DNA from: CAZCDM01 sp964497475
GTDB taxonomy: Bacteria > Planctomycetota > Phycisphaerae > SM23-33
NCBI GenBank assembly: GCA_964497475.1
Contig: CAZCDM010000071.1
Span: 1 to 11,659 of the forward strand
Direction: 5' to 3'
Length of the DNA: 11,659 nucleotides
The first letter of the stretch is position 1, and the number at the start of each line of letters is the position of its first letter. Under the pieces are notes generated by a model that made no database searches, was not told the origin of the DNA, and was given only the letters and a program-made list of their open reading frames with translations. Of the stretch, positions 6,090 through 11,659 are shown piece by piece. The position numbers and the translations under genes were made by a program.

Positions 6090-7352
6090 CTACTCGTGAC
6101 GCAGTGCTTCGATGGGGTCGAGGCTGGCCGCACGGATGGCCGGGTAGAGCCCGAAGATGATCCCCACGCCCAGGCTGATGCCCAGCGAAAGAATCACCGA
6201 CCAGGGCGTGACGACGGTGGGCATGTTCGCGAAGGTGGTAATCAGCCATGGGATCGACATCCCGATTCCAATGCCCACCAGTCCGCCCAGCAGCGTCAGC
6301 ACGGTTGTCTCGGTGAGGAACTGGGCCACGACCTGCCGCCGCTTGGCGCCGATGGCCCGGCGGATGCCGATCTCGCGTGTGCGTTCGGTCACCGTGGCCA
6401 GCATGATATTCATGATCCCGATCCCGCCGACCAGCAGGCTGATGCCCGCAATGGAGCCCAGGACGATGTTGAACGTCCGGCGGGTCTGGCGGGCCTGGCG
6501 CATCAGCTCCAGCGGAACCGAGACGAGGTAATCTTTGTTCTTGTGGAACCGCTGGAGCATGGCCTGGATGGCCGAGGCCGTCGATTCGACGTTCTCGGTC
6601 GAGTCGACCTGGACGAGAATCTGGTGCAGCTCGACCATTTCCCGCTCGCGCGAGCCGGCCTTGCGTTGGACGGAGACATCGCCGTACCGCTGCCGGGCCA
6701 GGCTCAGCGGGATGTAGGCGTCGATCTGCTGGTCCGGTGCCTGCAGGGCGCCGCTCATCTGTTCGCTGCGGATAATGCCCACCACCGTGTAGGCCACGCC
6801 GTGGATGCGAATGACCTGGCCGATGGTCTGCTCGGTCGCCAGCAGGCGTCGCGCGCCGTGTTCGGTCAGCACGCAGACCGGCAAGGTCGCCTTCATGTCG
6901 TAATCGCTCAGCGCCCGCCCGGCCACCATCGAACGGTTCAGCACGGAAAACCAGGCCGGCGTGGTCCCCACGATACGCAACTCCATGGACCGCTCGCCGA
7001 GGCGGGCCTCTTTGCGGACGACCTTGGCCGGCACGACCACCTTCACGTGCGGATAGGTCGCGATGCGTTCGGCGTCGTTGTACGTCAGCCCGTAGATGCT
7101 CATGCGAATCCGCTGCGTGCCGCTGGATTGATCGCGGACGTCCTTGATGGCTGTCAGCAGAATGTTGTTGCTGCCGAGCTTGCGGATCTGCTCGAGGGCC
7201 TGCTGGCTGGCGCCCTCGCCGACCGACAGCATCGCGATGACGCTGCCCACGCCGAAGACAATGCCCAGCACCGTCAGCAGGCTGCGCAGCGCGTGCAGCG
7301 AAAGGTTCCGCACGCCCAGGCGAATGTTGCGCACGATGCGGGAGTGATGCAT
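6090..7352 (-). CDS. MacB/FtsX-type ABC transporter permease
   Basis: 420 residues. The first membrane helix (about 24-46, LTVLGIVFGVGSVIAMLSVG) is followed by a large periplasmic MacB core domain (about 47-290) and three C-terminal helices (about 296-318, 348-374 and 384-405) of the FtsX domain. Hallmarks are VTERTREIGIRRAIGAKR (321-338, the coupling helix facing the ATPase) and the terminal GLYPAIRAASLDPIEALRHE. The start is the ATG within TGATG, where the A is shared with the ATPase stop; GGAGGG 6 nt upstream confirms it and rejects a longer frame. It is the last gene of the efflux operon. Unlike E. coli MacB, the ATPase is a separate polypeptide. It converges on the rluA-type gene with only 25 nt between the stops. 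The exported substrate is unknown. Confidence 0.93.
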   Translation of the reverse strand: MHHSRIVRNIRLGVRNLSLHALRSLLTVLGIVFGVGSVIAMLSVGEGASQQALEQIRKLGSNNILLTAIKDVRDQSSGTQRIRMSIYGLTYNDAERIATYPHVKVVVPAKVVRKEARLGERSMELRIVGTTPAWFSVLNRSMVAGRALSDYDMKATLPVCVLTEHGARRLLATEQTIGQVIRIHGVAYTVVGIIRSEQMSGALQAPDQQIDAYIPLSLARQRYGDVSVQRKAGSREREMVELHQILVQVDSTENVESTASAIQAMLQRFHKNKDYLVSVPLELMRQARQTRRTFNIVLGSIAGISLLVGGIGIMNIMLATVTERTREIGIRRAIGAKRRQVVAQFLTETTVLTLLGGLVGIGIGMSIPWLITTFANMPTVVTPWSVILSLGISLGVGIIFGLYPAIRAASLDPIEALRHE

Positions 7353-8056
7353 CAGTGGCCCTCCGAGATCGATTCGATCTGCCCGTCGCGCAGCAGCAGG
7401 TGACACGGCGCGTGCTGGGCGACCTCCGGCTCGTGGGTGACCATGAGAATCGTCTTGCCCGCCTCGTGCAGCTCGGCCAGCAAGGCCATGATCGTCTCGC
7501 CCGTAGCCGAGTCGAGATTGCCCGTCGGCTCGTCGGCCAGCAGCACGGCCGGGTCGTTGGACAGTGCCCGGGCGATGGCCACCCGCTGCCTCTGCCCGCC
7601 GGACAGTTCGTTGGGCCGATGGTCGAGGCGATGTTCCAGCCCGACCCGCTCGGCCAGCTCGGCCGCCCGGGCGGCGCTGTCGGCAGCCTCCCAGCCGAGG
7701 TAGTACAGCGGCAGCTCGATATTCTCGCGCACCGTCAGTTGCGGAATCAGGTGGAAGCTCTGGAAGATAAAGCCCAGCTCCCGCAGGCGGAGGTCGGAAA
7801 GTTCGTCGTCGTCCAGGCCGGCCACGCTCTGGCCGTTGATGCGGTAGGTTCCGGCGGTCGGCCGATCGAGGCAGCCCAGGACGTTGAGCATCGTACTCTT
7901 GCCCGAGCCGCTGTGGCCCATGATGGCCCAGTAGCTGCCCGTGGCGAACGTCACGCTCACGCCATCAAGGGCGCGGACCTCCTGGCTGCCCATCTGGTAG
8001 ACGCGCGTGACATCGATCAGCTCGACCAGCGGAGTGGGCTGCTCAGCGAGGGCCAT
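7352..8056 (-). CDS. MacB/LolD-type ABC transporter ATP-binding protein
   Basis: 234 residues, the standard size. All nucleotide-binding motifs are intact: Walker A GHSGSGKST (47-55), Q-loop Gln99 (FIFQSF), signature LSGGQRQR (151-158), Walker B VLLADEP (171-177, catalytic Glu176), D-loop NLDS (180-183) and H-loop His208. 'FHLIPQLTVRENIELPL' (split as FHLIPQLTVREN and IELPL) is characteristic of the LolD/MacB-type exporters, which use ATP hydrolysis for mechanotransmission across the inner membrane. AAGGGAGA 8 nt before the ATG supports the start. The start overlaps the end of the adaptor gene by 14 nt, and the stop shares one base with the permease start, implying coupled translation with both. 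Confidence 0.95.
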   Translation of the reverse strand: MALAEQPTPLVELIDVTRVYQMGSQEVRALDGVSVTFATGSYWAIMGHSGSGKSTMLNVLGCLDRPTAGTYRINGQSVAGLDDDELSDLRLRELGFIFQSFHLIPQLTVRENIELPLYYLGWEAADSAARAAELAERVGLEHRLDHRPNELSGGQRQRVAIARALSNDPAVLLADEPTGNLDSATGETIMALLAELHEAGKTILMVTHEPEVAQHAPCHLLLRDGQIESISEGH

Positions 8057-9635
8057 TGCGTCGCTCTCCCTTGGAGCGCCCTTCGGATTGCTCTTCGGGT
8101 CGTCCAGCTGGGCTTGGTCGGGTGGCCGGGCGCGGCATGTCGGGTTGGCCCGTGGCGTCGTCGGTTTTCAGCGGCGGGGCCAGCAGGACCTCCTGCCCTT
8201 CGATCAGGCCGCTTTTGATGTGGATCATCCGCCCGTTATCCAGGCCGATGGTTACCGCTACGGGGACCGGGTCGTCGGGCCCGGGGATGTAGACCACCGG
8301 CTTGCCCTCCAGCCGGACGACGCACTGGACGGCCAGGTACATCGCGTCGGGCAGTTCCTCGACGATGATCTCCACGCGACAGCCCATGCCCGCCCGCAGC
8401 TTGCTGACGTCGCCCTGATCGATGTAGACGTCCGTCGAGTAGACCTTCAGGTCCGGGTTCATGAACACGCTCATGCCGTCGGGGTAGAGGCTGATCCGCC
8501 CGACCTGCCCGTGGAAGACCTCGCCGGGCATGGCGTCGACGGTGATCCGCGCGGGCTGGCCGATCTCGACCTTCCGCAGGACCGACTCGTGGATTTTGAT
8601 CTCGGCCATGACCGTATCGTCCGTCGGCAGGTAGAGCAGCTCCTGGCGGTGGCGCACCTCCTGGCCTTTGGCGAGCGGTTCGGTATTGCCCCGCCAGCTC
8701 CACTGGCCCGTCGTGGCGTAGACGACCACGCCGTCCTGCGGGGCGGTGATGCGACAGTTGGCGATGCGTTCGTTGATCGTCGCGAGCTGCTCCTGCTTGC
8801 GGGTGTGCTCGCTCTGGCGGGCTTGGAGGCTGGCCTCGGCCTGGACGACATCGGCGCGGGCCTTGCGCTTGACCCGCTCCAGGGCCAGCTCGGCCTGGCG
8901 GATCGCCGAGTCCAGCTCGAGCATCCGCCGCGTATAGGTGTGCTCCTTGAGCAGCGTCAACCGACCCTCGGCCAGTTCGAGGTCCAGCTTGGCACGATTG
9001 ACGGCCGCCTCGTCGGCATCGAGTTCCGTGCCGGTAATGTACCCCTCGCCGGCCAGTCGCTTCGACCAGGTGAGTTTCTCCGAGGCCCGCTGGAGATCCT
9101 CCCGGGCCAGGGTGATTTGCGCCTGCGCCTGGGCCAGATCCTGGGGATAGTCGCCCTCGGTGTACTTCTTGAGGTCCGAGCGGGCGACGGTCCGCTCGAA
9201 CTGCGCCTTTTCGATCTGGGCCTGGGCTTCGTTCTTCTGGACGGCGAGGTTCTCCCGCGCCTGGATGAGACTGGCCTCGGAGTTCAGCACGGTGATCTGC
9301 TGCTGGTCGCGCTGGTCCTTGAGGTCCGAGCTGTCCAGCTCGATCAGCAGATCGCCCTGGGCGACCCGCGTGCCCTCGTCGATGAGCGAGAGGATCGAGA
9401 CCGTGCCCGGCACTTCGCTCTTGAGGATGATCTTGTCGCGATTGGTGATCGAGCCGGTCTCGTTGATGTTGATCGTTAACGGCCCGCGCCGCACGGTGAC
9501 GGTGGGCTGGGCCGAGTCGGCCTCCTCGGCCGTCCAGGGCGCCCACAGAAACACCCCGCCGGCCACCACCGCCAGCAGCACAGCCCCGGCCAGCCATCGC
9601 CAGCGACGTCGCGGTTTGGATTGCGGTTCACTCAT
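8043..9635 (-). CDS. HlyD/MacA-type periplasmic adaptor (membrane fusion protein)
   Basis: 530 residues. A basic N-terminus (KPRRRWRW) is followed by a membrane anchor (about 14-32). The periplasmic part has the first half of the biotinyl-lipoyl-like domain (about 57-102, 'SEVPGTVSIL', 'EGTRVAQGDLLIELDSSDL'), a long coiled-coil hairpin (about 105-292), the second lipoyl half (ITAPQDGVVVYAT, 296-308), a beta-barrel (about 335-425) and a membrane-proximal domain. The tail (about 490-530) is Pro/Arg-rich and low complexity. It links the inner-membrane ABC transporter to the TolC-like channel. It is much longer than E. coli MacA (371 aa), mostly through the coiled coil and tail. ATG start: it overlaps the TolC-like stop in ATGAGTGA (8 nt) and has GAGGT 8 nt upstream; a longer upstream start would lie deeper in the preceding gene. 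Confidence 0.92.
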   Translation of the reverse strand: MSEPQSKPRRRWRWLAGAVLLAVVAGGVFLWAPWTAEEADSAQPTVTVRRGPLTININETGSITNRDKIILKSEVPGTVSILSLIDEGTRVAQGDLLIELDSSDLKDQRDQQQITVLNSEASLIQARENLAVQKNEAQAQIEKAQFERTVARSDLKKYTEGDYPQDLAQAQAQITLAREDLQRASEKLTWSKRLAGEGYITGTELDADEAAVNRAKLDLELAEGRLTLLKEHTYTRRMLELDSAIRQAELALERVKRKARADVVQAEASLQARQSEHTRKQEQLATINERIANCRITAPQDGVVVYATTGQWSWRGNTEPLAKGQEVRHRQELLYLPTDDTVMAEIKIHESVLRKVEIGQPARITVDAMPGEVFHGQVGRISLYPDGMSVFMNPDLKVYSTDVYIDQGDVSKLRAGMGCRVEIIVEELPDAMYLAVQCVVRLEGKPVVYIPGPDDPVPVAVTIGLDNGRMIHIKSGLIEGQEVLLAPPLKTDDATGQPDMPRPATRPSPAGRPEEQSEGRSKGERRNGPR

Positions 9636-11490
9636 CGGGGAAGACCTCGGTCCACAGGCCATCAGGCTGGGCGCTGAGTATGCCCATGTCCCGCTGGAGC
9701 TGCAGTTCGGTAATGCGATAGTTGACCAACGCAGCCGTCCGCTGGTTCTGCGCGGTCACCAGCGACTCCTGGGCTTCCAGCACGTCGCGGATCTCGGCCC
9801 GGCCGGCCTGGAGGAACAATTCCGTACTTTTAACCCGCCGCTGGGCCAGTTGGACCGCCTGGGCCTGAATGCGGAAACTCTCGCGCGATTCGACCAGGGC
9901 TCGCAGGTCGTCGCGCACCTGGAGCTTGATGGTGTCTTCCAGCTCCTGGAACGTGCGGACCGACTGGGCGAGGGTGATGTAGCTGTTGCGGTAGGCGTTG
10001 CGTTCGGCGGTGCGTTCCAGGGGCAGGTCCAGCAGTAGCCCGGCCGTGTAGAGCCCGTGCTCGGGGTTGAATTTGACGTTGTCCTGCTCTGTTGCTCGCA
10101 GGGAGCGACTCTCGCCGATCTGGGCCGAGCCTTCCAGCGTCAGGCCGGCTTCGAGGGCATTGGCTGCGACGGTGACCTTCCGCTGGGCGTCGAAGACTTC
10201 GCCTTTTGCGACTTGCAGGTCCAGCCGATGCTTCATCGCCACGCCGATGGCCAGCAGCTCCGGCAGCTCCCACGGCCCGCCATCGGAAGCCGTCGGCGGG
10301 TTCAGTTCCACCGGCGCGTTGACCGATTTGGCGTCTTCGGTATTGGCCCGCAACAGGTCGTCAAGCCCGGACATGTTCTGGCTGACCGTCTCGGCCAGTC
10401 GGGTCAGTTCCGATTCATCCAGGGCGATCTGGGCGTCGGTCGGCAGCCCGAGGGTGATTTTGAAATCATCCAGGCGGCTGGCGTAGCGCTGTTGGGCGCT
10501 GATCCAGCGGTTCCGGGCCGAGAGTTCGTTCTGCCGCGCCTGGCCGACCTGGATTTCCGGCAGCCGGGCCGCCTCGGCCAGGCGACGCGCCCGGCGCGTC
10601 TGCTTGATGAGGCTCTCGTAGTTGCGGGCATTGTTCTCGACCACGTCGGCCTGCTGGAGCACGCCGAGATAGCCCCGCGTGACCTCGACGATGAGTTCCT
10701 TGCGATACCGCCGGAACCGCAGCAGGGCGTAGAGCACCTCCCGCTGGGCCTGGGTGAGCGGCTCGGTGACGACGTACTCCCCGGCCCCGCGCAGCAGCGG
10801 CACGGTGACCGTCGCGTCGGCGATAATGCCCATCGCGTTGTACTCGTTGGGGTGCAGCAACTGGACGATATTGACCGCCAGGTTGGCCGTCAACTCGGCC
10901 CCGGTGCGGAGCTTGGTCTTCCAGCCGAGCGTGCCGGTATGGTTCAGCCCGCGAACCTCCTGCTGCGGGTTGGTCAGGTCGTTCGACCAGAGCGTCTCGA
11001 GCGTGCCGAGGAACGTCGAGCGGAACTGCTGGCTTTCCAGGTCGAGGTCCAGGGCCGCCTGGAAGATCGCCTCTTTGCGGGTTTGGTAGGTGCGGTTGTT
11101 GCGAGCGGCGACCTGCAGGGCGTCGTTGAGGTTCAGTACCAGCGGGCCATCGTCTGGCAGGAGCACCGCGGGGGCTTGCTCACGCGTGGCCGGCTGGTCT
11201 GGCTCGGGCCAATGGGCGATCTGCGGCAGGGCGTCGGCTCCGATGCTCGCCGGGCCCGGGCGGGGCAGGTCCTGGTCCAGCAACAGCCGGCGCCGCAGCG
11301 TGTTTGCCGCGGGCGTAATGGTAAAGGGCTCGGCCTGGCCGAAGGCGTTGATCTGCGTGGCCTCGACGATGGAGTAGGCGACCTCGTCGGCCTCCTCGCG
11401 CCAGAACGAAGCGCACCCGCCAGCCGGCAGCAGAGCAAAAACAATCCAGGCGCAGAGAGGCCTGCGGAGATGTTGAACCAGGGAGTGCAT
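9628..11490 (-). CDS. TolC-like outer membrane efflux lipoprotein
   Basis: 620 residues. The signal peptide (1-25) ends LLPAGGC, so Cys26 is a probable lipidation site as in OprM/CusC-type channels. The first outer-membrane-efflux repeat begins near 117 (LVLNLNDALQVAARNN) and contains 'VTVPLLRGAG' (228-237) and long helices to about 350. The second repeat begins near 409 (LPELLAIGVAMKHRLDLQ) and runs to a C-terminal helix (about 545-602) ending in QLQRDMGIL. The region 27-115 is a low-complexity linker absent from E. coli TolC (471 aa mature). The chosen ATG gives a signal peptide at once; a GTG at 11547 would lie about 2 nt from the predicted transcription start. No strong Shine-Dalgarno is seen. 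It is the first gene of the operon and would form the outer-membrane exit duct of the pump. Confidence 0.92.
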   Translation of the reverse strand: MHSLVQHLRRPLCAWIVFALLPAGGCASFWREEADEVAYSIVEATQINAFGQAEPFTITPAANTLRRRLLLDQDLPRPGPASIGADALPQIAHWPEPDQPATREQAPAVLLPDDGPLVLNLNDALQVAARNNRTYQTRKEAIFQAALDLDLESQQFRSTFLGTLETLWSNDLTNPQQEVRGLNHTGTLGWKTKLRTGAELTANLAVNIVQLLHPNEYNAMGIIADATVTVPLLRGAGEYVVTEPLTQAQREVLYALLRFRRYRKELIVEVTRGYLGVLQQADVVENNARNYESLIKQTRRARRLAEAARLPEIQVGQARQNELSARNRWISAQQRYASRLDDFKITLGLPTDAQIALDESELTRLAETVSQNMSGLDDLLRANTEDAKSVNAPVELNPPTASDGGPWELPELLAIGVAMKHRLDLQVAKGEVFDAQRKVTVAANALEAGLTLEGSAQIGESRSLRATEQDNVKFNPEHGLYTAGLLLDLPLERTAERNAYRNSYITLAQSVRTFQELEDTIKLQVRDDLRALVESRESFRIQAQAVQLAQRRVKSTELFLQAGRAEIRDVLEAQESLVTAQNQRTAALVNYRITELQLQRDMGILSAQPDGLWTEVFPDE

Positions 11491-11555
11491 AACCGTTCGG
11501 GCCGATTCCCATAACGGGCCGGTTACCTCGCCGGCTGGAGGACACACAAGGTCGA

Positions 11556-11585
11556 ATTATAGCTGCCACCTGCGCCGCAACGCAA
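11556..11585 (-). promoter_or_regulatory. Promoter of the tripartite efflux operon
   Basis: On the minus strand, TTGCGT (11580-11585) and a perfect TATAAT (11556-11561) are separated by 18 nt. The start point would be near 11549, giving a leader of about 60 nt to the ATG at 11490. It is the only convincing promoter for the four overlapping genes. A run of nine G (minus strand) ends 6 nt upstream of the -35 box. Confidence 0.6.
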
Positions 11586-11591
11586 GCGTTT

Positions 11592-11600
11592 CCCCCCCCC
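11592..11600. repeat. Homopolymer of nine C/G upstream of the efflux promoter
   Basis: Nine consecutive C on the plus strand (nine G in the sense of the operon), 6 nt upstream of the -35 hexamer. Tracts of this length are prone to slipped-strand mispairing and can change promoter spacing in known phase-variable genes. Whether it varies here is unknown. Confidence 0.85.
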
Positions 11601-11610
11601 GCATAGAGTC

Positions 11611-11632
11611 GTGTAAGTAGTTGTGTGTAAGT
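11611..11632. repeat. Tandem 8-bp repeat GTGTAAGT upstream of the efflux promoter
   Basis: GTGTAAGT occurs at 11611-11618 and 11625-11632, start-to-start spacing 14 bp (ACTTACAC-6 nt-ACTTACAC in the operon sense). Its nearest edge is 26 bp upstream of the -35 box, a position typical of activator sites. The remainder of 11633-11659 shows no gene I can support. Confidence 0.5.
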
Positions 11633-11659
11633 TCGAGGTGTCGGCGTTGGCGTTGTCAT

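Noticed and set aside
4856..6133. Long open frame antisense to the pseudouridine synthase gene
   Set aside because: It covers the S4 and HRLD-containing gene in the opposite sense and has no family resemblance.
6030..7403. Long open frame antisense to the permease gene
   Set aside because: The product is His/Asp/Arg-rich without domain signals, while the opposite strand encodes a complete MacB/FtsX permease.
8007..9479. Long open frame antisense to the adaptor gene
   Set aside because: A shadow of the HlyD-type gene with no motif of its own; the same holds for the frame antisense to the TolC-like gene (10057-11514).
11180..11659. Minus-strand open frame from the right edge, beginning MTTPTPTP
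   Set aside because: Most of it overlaps the signal and linker region of the TolC-like gene in another frame, and it would be translated through the efflux promoter and the homopolymer tract; no domain is seen.

Overview
The window is a GC-rich bacterial stretch from a Gram-negative-type cell envelope: it has predicted lipoproteins, a TolC-like outer-membrane factor and a periplasmic adaptor. The style of the TolC homologue (a 'VPLLRGAG' segment), the YfgM-like TPR protein and the small lipoprotein suggest an uncultured planctomycete, perhaps Phycisphaerae. This is an inference from sequence style and is not proven. Nearly all the DNA is coding, and most starts have a visible Shine-Dalgarno sequence.

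Left part, minus strand. At the left edge lies the N-terminal part of an IS4-type transposase, cut by the window boundary and followed by about 200 bp of non-coding DNA. Next is a two-gene unit: a small dimeric alpha/beta-barrel (DUF1330-like) protein and, 19 nt downstream, ilvD (dihydroxy-acid dehydratase, branched-chain amino acid synthesis). The unit is read leftward from a divergent intergenic region around 2690-2860.

Middle part, plus strand. A predicted small lipoprotein and a YfgM-like single-pass TPR protein are 6 nt apart and probably co-transcribed. Then comes a free-standing B12-binding corrinoid protein of the MtbC/MttC class with its own promoter, a 20-bp palindrome inside that promoter, and a strong intrinsic terminator behind it. 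No methyltransferase partner is encoded in the window. An RluA-family pseudouridine synthase follows and converges on the next operon.

Right part, minus strand. A four-gene tripartite ABC efflux operon runs TolC-like factor, HlyD/MacA-type adaptor, MacB/LolD-type ATPase, MacB/FtsX-type permease. All three gene junctions overlap (8, 14 and 1 nt), which points to translational coupling and stoichiometric production of one envelope-spanning pump. Its promoter has a perfect TATAAT. Just upstream are a run of nine G (coding sense) and a tandem 8-bp repeat.

No CRISPR array, tRNA, rRNA or obviously new multi-gene defence system was seen. The most interesting signals are the orphan corrinoid protein with its palindromic promoter, the homopolymer and tandem repeat upstream of the efflux operon, the unusually basic insert in IlvD, and the DUF1330-like/ilvD pairing.
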